Shown: positions 14,972 to 26,809, counted from the stretch's first letter. The stretch: DNA of 64,000 nt from Berberis thunbergii (GCA_003290165.1 QNQO01006953.1:244690-308689), one strand, 5' to 3'. The notes: generated by a model not told the origin, from the sequence alone. Made by a program: numbers and translations.

Positions 14972-14975
14972 AAAA
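14587..14975 (+). mobile_element. tRNA-derived SINE
   Basis: The 5' end carries the two internal pol III promoter boxes: A box TAGCTCAGTTG (14588-14598) and B box GGTTCGAGACT (14632-14642). An unrelated body and a 3' A run follow. A 10-bp direct repeat AAGGTCAATT flanks it at 14577-14586 and 14976-14985. The first 60 bases resemble a tRNA but do not close into a cloverleaf, so it is not a tRNA gene. An unusual run of about 29 C precedes the A tail. Confidence 0.8.
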
Positions 14976-14977
14976 AA
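14933..14977. repeat. Poly(C) then poly(A) tract
   Basis: About 29 C followed by 16 A at the 3' end of the SINE. Such a C run is rare in plant DNA and its length may be unreliable in the assembly. Confidence 0.9.
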
Positions 14978-15069
14978 GGTCAATTTGATTGAATATAGAA
15001 ATGACAAATGTGACCATAAAAAAAGGATTAGATAGATAAGCTTAAGGCAACAACAACAATAATAATAAT

Positions 15070-15713
15070 TGATGCAGTCGATTTTCACTCTCTGCTTGAC
15101 TTTGACCTACTAATCCATTGACCTGCACAAGGAACACACGTGAGCCACGAACTATCGTTGTGGTGGCCGATGACACTCCGATACTAAATTCAGACATGGA
15201 TCTGAGGAAGACTTAATGTTGTAAACATGGAATTTGTAGTGTGCCTTGGCTTATCAACCTCATGTCTTATTTATAGTGTTGGAGTCCTGGTTCGATCAGG
15301 CCATCCATTGGTGGTGTAGTTTAGGGAAGAAAATCTTCCTGTATGTCCTTCTCTAATTAGAAGTTGTGTTATGAAGGGAAGTTTCCTTGTTAGACTTGTT
15401 CTCCGAGATACGCGGGAGATAGTTCCCAATAAGAGTGTTATTTATAGGTGGAAGTTTTCATGTACGACGTATACTCTGGCATTTGATCCCCGAGGCACTT
15501 TCCTTTATAGGTCTTATGGGTATTGGGGATGGTTGTGAGACGTGTGGGCTTAGCAGGTTGTAGTAATTTAGGTCCATCTGGCAGACTGCGTTGTCCGGGC
15601 TTGACACGCACTTAGATAGGATCAATGTTGGGCTTACGCTTGGGCATGTTATTCCCTAAGATCATCATGACACATGTACGGCGTAGGAGAAAGGACGTTT
15701 TGATCTATCATCA
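15070..15713 (-). repeat. Tat element LTR, left copy (3' LTR in element sense)
   Basis: It begins TGATGCAGTC and ends TATCATCA. The purine-rich tract expected before a 3' LTR lies directly beside it, seen in + orientation as ATTGCTCCCCTCGAG at 15714-15728. It differs from the right copy by many substitutions and small indels, so the insertion is not recent. Confidence 0.85.
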
Positions 15714-15872
15714 ATTGCTCCCCTCGAGTTAGTGAGGCGTCTAGTCGGTCCACTAAATCTCTAAAAGTAATTGTACCATCACGATGATGGAACCCAAAGC
15801 GTTGTCTCGAGCAGCACATAGCATTAATGGATATGCGACTGCTCAAGGAAAAGATGTACAACTTATATTCTC

Positions 15873-15880
15873 TATAAATA
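15873..15880 (+). promoter_or_regulatory. TATA box of the antisense gene in the Tat element
   Basis: CTATAAATAGCC lies on the + strand 93 bp before the start codon at 15973, just outside the LTR. The position and sequence fit a plant core promoter directing transcription against the element's own gag-pol direction. Confidence 0.6.
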
Positions 15881-15972
15881 GCCATCGTTTCAAGGAAGAT
15901 CTCTTTTGTTTCTTTTTGTGTTTTCTTTTACGTGAGTGTTTTTTTGTAAAGCTTGATTTGCACTTTCCATTG

Positions 15973-17547
15973 ATGGCGGATAACGTTGAACTTACTCCCG
16001 GGCAGGAGTTGTCTTATATTTGCCTCAAGCTTTTTTAAAAGACGAAAACGAGTTAATCAGGCTTCGGAGCCTACCATGTCCCCGAAAATCTAAAAATCGT
16101 CTCTGCATTCGCGACCAAGGCACCATCTTCACCCCCACAGGGGTATATAGGGTTGCACCGAGGCATGTTTGAATCCGAACTCTGGTTCCCAGTACCGGAC
16201 GACGTTTGGCGTTTCTTCTTTTTTCTTCATATGCCTCCCGCTCAGTTGGCCCCGAACGGGTTCAAGATTTTGATTGCGATCCTTCTCAAAGCGCACGATG
16301 CTAGCCTTCGTCTGACCCCGGCGATAGTTCATTGTTTGACTGATGCTAAGTTGAATTCTTACTGAGGAGGAAGAACGAATAGAAAGGGAGTTTAATGAAC
16401 TCCCATTGATGTCTGTCGAGGAAGTTGTAATGTCATGTAATGTCGTACAGAGCGGGTTGCTCCAGTGCTCCCATGATGTCCTTGCTGCACCCAGTTCACT
16501 GACTGAAGAGGTCGGAGGTCATCGTTCGAAGAAAATGAGCTTGGTTATGCCCAACCCAACTAGGCTGGCTGAGTTGGAGGTGGGCGTGCCTCCTATTGTT
16601 CTTCCTAAGAGGAGGCGACCCACTAATCACGTAGCTCCTTCTTCTGAGCTGCCATCCTTGCTAGAGAATGAGGCGGCTGCTGCAAAGCATGAGTTATCTT
16701 CATTTGCTTTGGAGGTGGTCAAAGGGGATCGTCCTCTCTCGCTGGATCTTGTTATCCCCCTGTTGACTTAGAGGGGGAGCGCACTGGATCAGGGGTCGAG
16801 GTTGTGAGTCGCCATGGGTCCCTGGTAGAGGCTCGCGCTAATGAGTCACATGATTTTGTTGTTCTGCATTCTGATGCTCGCGGCAGAGTACTTGCTTTGG
16901 AGAAGGCTTTCGCAAACCTGCAGGTGTCATATTCGGATGCCCTCCATCGGGTGGATTCTTTGACTAATCAACTGCAGGATTCCAGTGTTGTTGCAGACTT
17001 GGGAGCTATGCGGGCCGTGACGTTTGCATCAGAAGCAGAATTGGTAGCCGTAAAGGCTTAATTGAAGTCAAATGAAACATATTTGGCTTTAACCGGAGCG
17101 GAACTAGGGCGGGCCCGTGCTGAGTTGGAGCGCTTAGAAGGCGTTGTTGGCAAATGGTCGTCCAATCTGCAGGGTTAGATTGCTGAGAGGAAGCGAGCTG
17201 AGACTGAATCGTTTGTTATGTGATGACAGCTTGAGTCTGAAGTTGCTGAGGGACTTCACCACGTCCGTGAAACATAACGCTTATAGACAGATGAGCTTTC
17301 GCACTATGCCGCATTGGTAGGTGTGGTTGATTTCAGAGCTTGGGGATGGAAGTCGCATATTTCTTCAGAGGTTGTGCGGGGCAGGTTAGAGCTTCTGGAG
17401 CTCATTAGAGAAGATCGCCCTGATCTTGACCTCGACTTTGCCTATTATAGGAAGGTTCCTTTCTGGACTATCACGCAAGAAGAAAGTTCTGGTTTTTCGA
17501 GACGAGCTGTTGAGGAAGCCGCTTTGCCTTCTTTTGTTCCAAAATAG
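15973..17547 (+). pseudogene. Antisense ORF of the Tat element, Transposase_28-like (gypsy type) domain plus coiled coil, broken
   Basis: This reads opposite to gag-pol, between integrase and the 3' LTR. Pieces in order: MADNVELTPGQELSYI (15973-16038); a stretch with LHRGMFESELWFPVP and PPAQLAPNGFKILIAILLK (16153-16365), which matches the plant transposase (putative) gypsy-type domain; a basic linker (16406-16771); a coiled coil with LEKAFANLQVSYSDALHRVDSL (16804-17061); and a C-terminal piece ending LPSFVPK (17314-17547). Stops and frameshifts separate the pieces, so it is dead. Antisense genes at this place are known in some Tat-lineage elements; their function is not established. Its own TATA box lies upstream. 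Confidence 0.7.
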
Positions 17548-17975
17548 TTGTAATGTCCTTCTCGAGACAAAAACATAATTTTTAATGAAAGTTATGTTTT
17601 GTAACTTTGCTTTTTGTCTTGTACTATCGTGCCATCATGTCTTCTTTATAAGCTTTTAATCCATGCTATAGGCCGTGAAATTAGTACTTTTAGTTTTAGG
17701 CCCTAATTGAAACTGACTGCTTTGAGCCACCCTTGTTTATAGGTGAGCCGCTATGGTCCCTGACGAGTTACTACCACGAGTCATAGAACCGTTAAATACA
17801 CCCTTACTCCCTAAGCCATTGTTGCCCATGCATAGTGAACTGGGCCCTGAGATGTTCTAAAAGTCGTTGTTATCAATAGGAGCTGACTAAGCCTACTTGA
17901 TGAGGTTCAGAGATCATTGGTTGTTTGGCAAATCATTGTCATTAGGCACAAAAGCATTGATTGGGCTGTAATTAA

Positions 17976-18990
17976 ATTCGGCGACCATGGTTTGTAGAGA
18001 AACAGTGGTCCTGTGGCAAGCCATCTTTATCGGTCGAAGTTAACTAGGCTTCCATTTTCCAAATCATCTACACCTGCGCAGAGCAAGCTACAGATTTGGG
18101 CATTGATAAGAAGTTGTCGTCATCAGTAGTCCCTAACTAGGCTTACCTGATCGAATTTGACGATCATTGTATGTAGGAAAACAATGATCTCTTGAAAAAT
18201 CGTCATCATCAAGCGTGAGAGCGCTGACTAGACTCCCACTTTCTAGGCCATCGTCATCAGTGCGCAGCTAAATAGGCGTCGGGCTCACCAAAAGTCGTCG
18301 TCATGAACCACAAACTAACTAAAATTACCTAGTTAAGTTCGGTGATCATTGTCTGTAGAAAATCAATGATCCCTTGGAGAGTCATCATCATCAGGTGTGA
18401 GAGCACTGACTAAACTCCCAATTCCTAGGCCATCATCATCCATGCGCAACGGACTAGGTGTCGGGCACACTAGAAGCCGTCGTCATCAGCCTCGAACTGA
18501 CGAGGCTTACTTGGTTAGGTTTGGTGATCATTGTTTGTAGAAAGCAACGATCCATTGGCGAGTCATTGTCATCAGGCGTGAGAGTGTGACTAGACTCCCA
18601 CTTCATAGGCCATCCTCATTCGCACGCAGCGGACTAGGCGTCGGGCACACCAGAAGTCGTGAACTAACTAAGCTTACCTTGTTAGGTTCAACGATCATTG
18701 TATGTAGAAGAGCAATGATTCTTTGGCGAGTCATCATTATCAGGCGTGAGAGCGCTCACTTCCTAGGCCATCGTCATCTGTGCGCATAGGACTAGGCATC
18801 GAGCGTACCAAAAGTCGTTGTCATCAACCACAAACTGACCAAACTTACCTAATTAGGTTCGGCGATCGTTGTCTGTAAAAGAACAATGATCCCTTGGCGA
18901 GTCGTTGTCATCAGAAATGAGGGCGCTGACTAGACTCCCACTTCATAAGCCACTGTCATCCGCGCACAGCGGACTAGGCATCGGGTGTGA
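17976..18990. repeat. Tandem array in the Tat 3' region, about six copies of a 167-182 bp monomer
   Basis: Using the marker GTTCGGTGATCATTG, copies begin near 17976, 18155, 18337, 18519, 18686 and 18857, giving spacings of about 179, 182, 182, 167 and 171 bp. A partial copy starts near 17905. Each monomer also has GAGAGCGCTGACTAGACTCCC, CTAGGCCATCGTCATC and GGACTAGGCGTCGGGC. Copies have diverged by point changes and short deletions. Tandem repeats in this place are known from Tat/Ogre elements and can seed satellites. Confidence 0.85.
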
Positions 18991-19289
18991 TCTTTCGGAT
19001 CTGGCCACGTCAAGATGATTGCAGGTTGCGTTGGTTGTAACAGACAATAGTGGAAGTTTAGTATAAACAAATATTTTTATTAATAATATTTTTGAGGAGC
19101 TCTACATTCCATGGTCGTTTAAGTTCGTCACCGTTTATGTCTTCCAACCAGTATGCCCTTGGCTTGTTGACCTTGGTCACCTTGTAGGGTCCTTCCCAAT
19201 TTGGGTTCAACTTTCTTGCGCTCGATCTTTGGTGTTCTACTAGGTTTTTCTTAGTACCCTGTCTCCCACTCTGAATTCGTGTGGCTTGA

Positions 19290-20050
19290 CCTTATCTTAG
19301 CGGAGGCTAGATCCCATTTTCCTTGACGAGGTCTAGTCCGATGCACAAGGCTTCATTGTTATTGTCCGCTCTGAACTCTTCCATTCGAAAGGTGAGCACT
19401 TCGAGTTCTACCGAAACCATGGCTTCTGACCCATAAGCTAGGGCGAAGGGTGTCTCTCCGGTAAGGATTCTTTTGGTTGCCCGATGCGCCCGGACTATTT
19501 CTGGTAGCTCTGAAACCCATTTCCCCTTGGTTGTGTCAAGTTTTCTTTTGATCGCTTCCAAGATTGTTCGGTTGGTAATCTCCGCTTGTCGTTGGCTTGT
19601 GGGTGCCCTAGTAAGGAGAAATGGTGACTGATGTTCAAACTTTCATATAGATTTTTAACCTTGATACCTTTGAATTGAGTTTCGTTATCGCTGACCAATA
19701 CTCCGGGGATGCCAAATCTGCAGACGATGGTTTCCCATATGAATTTCTCTATTTGGATTTTTCCTATCTTGGATAGGGCTCCGCTTTGACCCACTTGGTG
19801 AAGTAGTCGATTGCCACAAAAAGAAACTTTTACAGGTTGATGATGGGAGCAGTCCGATGTCGTCCATCCCCCATTGTGTGAATGGCCAAGGACTAGTCAT
19901 CGGTGTCAGTGGTTGGGTAGGCATGTGCGTGTATGGCGCAAACCTTTGACATTTGTCGCATTTACGGATAATATATTTGGCGTCTCGTTGCATTGTAGAC
20001 CAATAGTACTCTAGGGTTAAAGCTTTGTGGGTAAGGGTTTGATGATTTCC
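19290..20050 (-). pseudogene. Tat element integrase (remnant)
   Basis: The minus strand reads the zinc-binding end (CDKCQRFAP), the catalytic-core start near 19860-19890 (WGMDDIGL in place of the usual WGxDxxG form), SDNETQFKG near 19690, and the C-terminal core with ETPFALAYGSEAMVSVE near 19440. The frame shifts at least twice. It lies downstream of RNase H, as in all Ty3/gypsy elements. Confidence 0.8.
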
Positions 20051-20559
20051 ACATTTCCTGTCGTGGACCCTTTTCAGGACCTGATCTACCTCAGGAGAGG
20101 ACAGACATCGAAGCAGGGGTCCGATCGTTGATCTTCTATATAACTTTTTGTTTAGGAGAGTGTATCGCGCTACTCTGCTCCTAACTCTTCTGGCTTCGGC
20201 CTTCTATGTCAGTAGGGCTTTGTTTTTTATATATTCGAGAATCGGAGTCATCCAACTTGTCGCTATGTTTGTAGCACAAACATCTCTGGGCTCTTATTCG
20301 TCAAGGCTTGACTGCTCTTGGTATTCGATGAAGTTGTTTGAGACTTCGGCGGAGGTTGAGGCTTCATTGGCTTGCGCATCAGTTCTTTATTGTCGTCTCG
20401 AGGGCATTGTAAGAGCTCACACCTTTTGAATCCACTTACTGCATGAAGTACCTTTTCGCGGTAGACTATGATGCAGGGGTATTTGCTGTGAACTCTCCTT
20501 TGACCTAGTTGACTACCAGCCTTGAGTCGTTATATGTTGTTAGGTGATCTATGGCGATC

Positions 20560-21250
20560 CCCATAGCTACATTTAGGTAGAATAGGAGGGCCTAATATTC
20601 GACTTCGTTATTTGAGACGGGAAAGCCGAATCTGACGACTTTCTTGAGAGTAATGCCGCTTGGAGAGCGGAGTGTGATTCCAGCTCCGTTTAGTTGTCCT
20701 GTTGATGACCCATTGCAACGTAAGGTCCATCCTTGAATGTTTGAATCTCGGGCTTGAAGGTCTGTCCTTGTTTCTTCTCTGCCGGTGAATTCGGCAACGA
20801 AGTCTGCCAACGCTTGGGCTTTGATGGCAATTCTTGGGGCATAACTTATGTCAAACTGCCTGAGTTCTACCATCCATTTCACCATCCTGTCGGATACCTT
20901 TGGCTTGTGTAGTATCGTGCGGAGCGGGTACTTGGTTAGAGTTGTTATAGAGTGAACCTAAAAATAAGGCCTCAATTTCCGAGGACACGACCAGTGTCAG
21001 GGCTTACTTTTTCAGATCTAGGTAGTGTGTCTTTGCTTCCATGAAGGTTTTGTTTGCGTAGTACACTGGTTTTTGGACTCCCCGATGGTTTCGGGCAAGG
21101 GATGAGCTGACGACATGCTAGGAGACTGACAGTTGTAAGTAAAGCATTTTCCCTATTGCTGGTTTTGAGAGCAGTTCGGGGTTCCCCATGTAATTCTCGA
21201 AACTCTGGAAGGCTTTTTCACATTCTTCATCCCATGAGAATCCTTTGCTT
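20560..21250 (-). pseudogene. Tat element RNase H region with the additional plant-type RNase H
   Basis: At 20592-20885 the minus strand reads WMVELRQFDISYAPR, IKAQALADFVAEF, and then WTLRCNGSSTGQLNGAGITL and FGFPVSNNEVEY. The last two are the start of the second, archaeal-like RNase H that marks the Tat lineage. Parts of the first RNase H (the ALARNHRG-type reading near 21080 and FQSFENYMGNPELLSKP near 21165) lie upstream. Stops interrupt it. Confidence 0.7.
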
Positions 21251-21259
21251 CCTCTCAGT

Positions 21260-21859
21260 ATTTTGAAGAAAGGAATGATGTCACCCTCTCAGTCAGGCTC
21301 TGAACGTCTCTAATGTTGGCAGAGGCTTTATGTCAAGAAGGGCATGAATTTGCTTTGGATCAGCTTCGATTACTCTATGATTCACTGTGTAGCTTAGGAA
21401 TTTCTCTTACTCAACTTTGAACGTACACTTTTGTGGGTTGAGTTTCATATGATACTTTCGGAGTTGGTTGAATGTTTCGGTGAGGTATTTTATGTAGTCG
21501 AGGTTGCGTAGGCTTTTGACCAGCATATCATCTATGTAGACCTCCATGTTCCTACTAATTTTTTCTTTGAACATTCGGTTCACCAGTCGTTGATATGTAG
21601 CACCTGCATTCTTCTACTAGAACGACATCACCCTGTAGCAATAAATTCCTCTCTCAGTTATGAAAGAGGTATTCTTTTGATCCGGTGGGTGCATTAATAT
21701 CTGGTTGTAGCCTAAATAGGCATCCATGAAGCTCAGGAGGTTGTGTTCGGATGTGGCATCCACAATCTGATAGATGTGGGGAAGTGAGAAGTTGTCTTTC
21801 GTCACCAATACAGTGTTTCCCAGCTAGTTCGGGTATCGTGTTTCAATGATCATGTCTGC
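21260..21859 (-). pseudogene. Tat element reverse transcriptase, part downstream of the nested insertion
   Basis: The minus strand reads TKDNFSLPHIYQIVDAT and LSFMDAYLGYNQILMHPPDQ (21617-21808). Worn sequence continues to about 21260, including MEVYIDDMLVKSLRNLDYI near 21500-21550, which keeps the YIDDM active-site form of this lineage. A block normally between the NPVLV and DNFPLP motifs is missing at about 21805, so it is a deletion derivative. Confidence 0.75.
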
Positions 21860-21863
21860 TTGA

Positions 21864-22207
21864 TGTCACAGGTTTTCTTCTCACAAGTGCTTCCTGTGCG
21901 GCACTAGCAAACTTTGCCCCAAGTTATCAAAGAAAGCTAGTCAGTCTTGCCTACAAAAGACTTACTTAGACTTTGGAAAACTAAGCAAGCTAAGAACACA
22001 CAAGAGAGCTATAGAGAACTAGAACTTGTATTGTTTGAATTCTCTGAGGTGATCACAACAAATGAGGCCTTAGCCTATTTATAAGGACTAGAATCCTATG
22101 AAACTTTATGGGAGGTTTTAGAGAACTCTCTCTAGAACAATGTGGAATACTCTACATTATGTACACTTGTCAACCTCGCTTGGCTAGGCAAGAAGATAGT
22201 TGTGACA
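21864..22207 (-). repeat. Chromovirus LTR, left copy (3' LTR)
   Basis: It is the same as the right copy except for a deletion of about 86 bp between TATTTATA and AGGACTAGAATCC, and scattered substitutions. The purine tract (GGTGGGGGAGAA on the minus strand, 22208-22222) adjoins it. Confidence 0.9.
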
Positions 22208-22229
22208 TTCTCCCCCACCTAATCAGGCG

Positions 22230-22425
22230 ACGTCCTCGTTGCCTTCAAATCCTTGTACGCTTTGATTTGCTTCTTGAATTGCCACAAATGTTGGATTGGC
22301 TCCCAACTAGCTTCACTTCATGGCAATCCTTTCTACTTGACGAGTAACTCATGTGTGGGAGGTTGGTTGGAATGACGCACCACCCGATCTGATAAGATAA
22401 TCTCTGGTTCCTTGTCATGTTGGAT
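22230..22425 (-). pseudogene. Integrase C-terminal chromodomain (remnant)
   Basis: The minus strand reads EIILSDRVVRHSNQPPTHELLVK, then a stop, KGLP, another stop, SEASWEPIQHLWQFK. This is the chromodomain that ends chromovirus integrases and in this family guides integration toward particular chromatin. Two in-frame stops show decay. Confidence 0.75.
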
Positions 22426-22500
22426 CCTCATGCCCATTGGTGCTTTTTGTGAAACTCCTCTGCTTGGATCATCCTGATCTTCCTTACGGTTTTAGTAGGC

Positions 22501-25291
22501 TCACATAGAAGACTGGATGAAACTTGATCCTCGGCGGCAACTCGACCTTGTACGCTGCTTTCCCACTTTCTTGACTATGGGGAAAGGACCCTCATATCTC
22601 CTGATAAGGCCACGATGTAATCCAAAAGTCTGGCATAAGCATGCATCTTGACAAGCACAAAGTCTCCAACCTGAAACTCTCGAGGCCGTCTCTTCTTGTC
22701 GGCCCACTTCTTCATCCTCTTGGAGGCCTTTTTCCAAGTAAGCTCGAGCCTCATCAGCTTGATCATTCCATCCTTTGGCAAACTTATAGGCTGATGGACT
22801 CACTCCGGTGTAGTCAGTGGCAATAGAAGTCGGAGTCATAGGTTGTTGTCCCATGACAATCTCAATGGGCTACGACCCGTCGCTTCACTCTTCTGCAAGT
22901 TGAAAGAGAATTGGGCAACATCTAGCAACTTAGCCCAATCTCGCTGGTTGGCACTCACATAGTGCCTAAGATATAACTCCAGCAAGGCATTCATCATTTC
23001 CGTTTGACCATCCGTTTGAGGATGAAAGCTATTAGAGAAATTAAGGTCGGTACCCAATAACTTGAACAACTCAGTCCAAAATTTCCCCGAGAACCGAGTA
23101 TCCCAATCACTGATGATAGATTTGGGCACACCCCAATACTTCACCATGTGTTTTAGGAATAAATGTGCGGCTTGCTCGGCTGTGCACTCCTTGGGTGTGG
23201 GAATGAAGGTGGCATACTTCGAAAATCTGTCCACGACCATAAGTATCCAATTGCAACCCTCTGATGCAGGCAACCCAATTATGAAATCTAAGGAAACACT
23301 CTCCCAAGGTCTCTCTGGGATGGGGAGTGGTTCAAGTAAGCTGACAGGTGATTGTTGCTCTACTTTGTCTTGTTGGCATACAAGACAAGTCTTCACATAT
23401 GCTTCGATATCATCCCTCATATGTGGCCAGTAATAGGAATCTTCCACAAGAGCAAGAGTCTGATGTATACCTGGATGTCCCGCCCACTTGCTATCATGGC
23501 ATTCTTTCAAGACTTCCTTCCTTAGGTTGTCATGAGGTGGAACATAGATCCGCCTACCCTTAGAGTATATCAAGTCGTTCTCCACCCAAAATCGTCTTGT
23601 CTTCCCATCTTTGACAAGAGTTATGATGGTTTGAGCCATGAAATCATGTGTCAATCCTTCCTTTATGCGTCCCTTCAAGTTGCTTTGAGGCTGACTTATG
23701 TCACCAAGTTCTCCTTTTCTACTCAAAGCATCCGCAACAAGATTAACTTTGTCAGGCTTGTACTCCAATGTGTAATCGAACCCTGCCAAGAAATGTTGCC
23801 ACCTAGCTTGTTTCGGTGTGATCTTCTTTTGTGTTTGGAAGTAGCTAGTGGCAACATTGTCGATCTTGACCACAAATTTGCTCCCAAGCAAGTAATGTTG
23901 CATGTTCGTAGGCAATGCACAACCGCAGTCATTTCCTTCTCTTGTAATGTGTAGCGCCTCTCAGTATCATTGAGCTTCCTACTTTCAAAGGCAGTAGGAT
24001 GCCCTTCTTGCATCAATACCCCACCAATAGAAAAGTCGGAATCATCCGTGTGTACCTCAAAATACATAGAATGGTTGGGAAGTGCCAACACCGGTTCTTC
24101 TACAATTGCCTTCTTCAATCCTTCGAAAGCTTGTTGGCATTTTGAACTCCAATCCCAACTTTGTCCCTTCTTGAGCAAGTCCGTCAATGGAACGGCTATG
24201 GAAGAGTGGCCTTGGATGAACCTTCTGTAATAGTTCACCAAGCCAAGGAAAGATCTTAACTCGGTGACTTTGGTCGGTGGTTCCCATTCTTGGATGGTTT
24301 GTACCTTGGACTTGTCCATATGAAGTTTGTTTTTGCCAATGATATGACCCAAGAATGTCACCTCCTCAAATGAGCACTTATCCTTTTTGACATAGAGTTC
24401 GTTCTTCTTCAAGGTTTGGAACACTTGCCTCAAGTGATCCACATGTTCCTCCAATGTTTTACTATAGATAACAATGTCATCAAAGTACACAACTACGAAC
24501 CGATCAAGGTAAGGAGCTACTACCTTATCCATTAGAGTGCAAAATGTGGTCGGCGCATTAGTTAAACCAAATGGCATGACTAAGAACTCGTAAGACCCGT
24601 ACCTTGTAACACATGCCGTCTTTGGTTCATCTCCTTCGGCTATGCGGACTTGATAATATCCCGAGCGCAAGTCAAGCTTGGTAAAGTACCTTGCATCACC
24701 AAGTTGATCAAAGAGATCCGTAATAAGTGGAATCGAGTACTTGTTCTTGATAGTGACCTTGTTGAGTGCTCGATAGTCAATACAAAGTTGTAGGGATCCA
24801 TCATATTTCTTTTGAAATAAGACCGGCTCACCATATGGAGCTTTGGAGGGTCGGATATAACCAGCATCTAGTAAATCCTTCAATTGTCTTCTTAACTCCT
24901 CGAGATCAGGAGGTGTCATACGATAAGGAGCAAATGCGAGTGGTTTTGCTCCAACTTCCAACTCAATAGCATGATCCACCTCTCTCCTTGGTGGAAGCTT
25001 CTTAGGCAATTTGGCAGGCATAACGTCCTTGTACTCGTTGAGAACATCTTGGACGACCTTAGGTGCATTCACCTCTCCATCCATGGGACCTTCGTCTTCC
25101 TTGAGGGTAGCCAAGTAAGTAGGCTCATTCCTCTTTACTCCTTTAGAAAGTTGGAGAGCGAACATCATTCTCTCCTTACTTATCTCCCGTACCACGGGCA
25201 CAACACAAGGTTGTCCCTTCTCCATGATGCACATGGTGTTGGCATATGGGACCAGGAACGCTTTCACCATGTCCAAGAAATCTATACCCAA
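22501..25291 (-). pseudogene. Chromovirus pol: RT, RNase H, integrase (broken)
   Basis: A 522-residue open stretch (23723-25291) carries the RT with [15 protein letters not shown], the [12 protein letters not shown] segment and the catalytic YFDDIVIYS, and then the RNase H start ([20 protein letters not shown]). The frame shifts near 23900 into a 359-residue stretch (22836-23915) with the RNase H end (ALSRKGELG), the integrase H2C2 zinc site (H near GHPGIHQT, CLVCQQDK), DFIIGLP and the DDE segment, where the usual SDRD-type sequence reads SDWDTRF. A second shift near 22840 leads to the C-terminal part (22501-22854). Not expected to be active. Confidence 0.9.
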
Positions 25292-25420
25292 ATAGAACTT
25301 GTGATCATCAATTGGAGCAATAGTTATGTCGATTTTACCTTGCCATTGTCCAAGCCGAATATCGGGGCCACGAGCTACTCCGTCAATTGGGAGACTTTTA
25401 GCATTGACTCCCTTGATATA

Positions 25421-26760
25421 TCATTTCTCCTTTGTATATGGTAGGCCAATTTCTTCAGCAAGGTCTTTGGCCATGTAGACTGTGTCGACTTCGATATCCA
25501 CCATGGCTTTCAAAGTCTTGTCCCCGATCTCGGTCTCCACGTACATCCTTCTACGTGGTTGTTCTTCGATCTTAGCTTGAATAGCACTTAGGAGATTCAT
25601 TGAGGCGATCCTCCTTTCCTCTTTTGCTTCTTCCTCCATGACAAGCGCGACAAGTTTCCCCCGATTAGGACACTCAAATGCCCGATGGGGTCGATTACAT
25701 AAGAAGCAAGATATCTTCTTGGGTGATCCATCTTTTTTTTCTTTCCCCTTGTCTTTGGAGTACTTGTGTTCCATGGAGGACTTCTCTTTGTCTCCCCCAC
25801 CTTTTCCATCATTACTCGGCCTTTTCCCTTGCCCTTGGATGAGTCCTTTCTCTTGAACTCAATCAAGGATTCGGCTGCAGCCATAGCCGTTGCAAGGTCT
25901 TGCACACCTCGCCTCTTCAATTCCAACTTGGCCCAACCCGTTAGGCCATCAAGGAAACTAAACAAAGCATCATTTTCTCCCATGTCAGGAATCTCCAAGA
26001 GCAACTCCGAGAACTCCTTCACATACTCCCTTATGTGGCCTTCCTTATGTTGAAGGCGACGAAGCTTGGCCCTAGCTTCGTTTTCGGCATCCTCCAGGTA
26101 GAATTGTCTCTTGAGTTCCTTCGTGAATTCTTCCCAAGTGTCGATGGTGTACAATCCCTTCTTGACATCATCGGACCTTCTATGCCACCAAACTATAGCA
26201 ACATAATTTAAATATAATGAGACATTACGTACCTTTGATGCTTCATCTATTATGCCAACAGCATCAAAGTAGCGTTCCATGTTCCACAAGAAGTTGTTGA
26301 TCTCCCTTGCACTCCTTGCCCCACCATAGGCCTTAGGTTTGGGAGCTTACACTCTGTGGGTGATTGTCCCTAGTGTAGTCCCACCATTGGCTACCGCAGC
26401 CATACACACTGAGTTGAGTTTCTAGCTTCTCAACTCTTTCCTTGTAAGCACACATCTCTACATCTTTGGCAACAAGTTAGGCTTCAAGGGACTCGATCTT
26501 CTTGGACACCATGTCCACTACTGTGTTCAAGGCTCCTTGCATCTCTTCCCGGAGCTCTTGGTCCTCCCCATTGGACAGTTGCCCCTCGATGCGTTGGTCC
26601 ATATCATCGACTTTCTCCCTCAAGTCGGACATGGTGGCATACAACTTAGCCAACCTTTCATCCATAGCCGCGATCATGTCCTTCGACTTGTCCTTGCGGA
26701 CTTTCCCACCTTTGTCGTTGTTGCCAGTTGCTGGGTTGTTGACCTCTGACGACATTATCT
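25421..26760 (-). pseudogene. Chromovirus gag and protease (broken)
   Basis: A likely start is MSSEVNN near 26756, followed by a coiled-coil stretch (LAKLYATMSDLREKVDDM, to 26477). The capsid-like part with WWHRRSDDV, FKRKDSS and LKRQFYLEDAENEARAKLR lies at 25597-26289. A zinc knuckle CFLCNRPHRAFEC is at about 25680, and a protease-like segment at 25421-25560. The protease active-site box is altered (MVDIEVD rather than the D-T/S-G form), so it would be inactive. At least two frame breaks. Confidence 0.85.
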
Positions 26761-26795
26761 TGTGTAGGATGATTTCACCAACCTGGCCAAACCTT

Positions 26796-26807
26796 GCTCT
26801 GATACCA
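26796..26807 (-). other. Primer-binding site, initiator tRNA-Met
   Basis: GCTCTGATACCA on the + strand is TGGTATCAGAGC on the minus strand, complementary to the 3' end of initiator tRNA-Met. It is two bases from the LTR start at 26810, which fixes the element's direction. Confidence 0.9.
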
Positions 26808-26809
26808 AT

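Noticed and set aside
14873..15088. Minus-strand ORF over the poly(C)/poly(A) tract
   Set aside because: It encodes runs of Gly and Phe from homopolymers.
17976..18990. CRISPR-like array
   Set aside because: Repeats are whole 170-180 bp monomers with no short-repeat/unique-spacer alternation, and the context is a plant retrotransposon.
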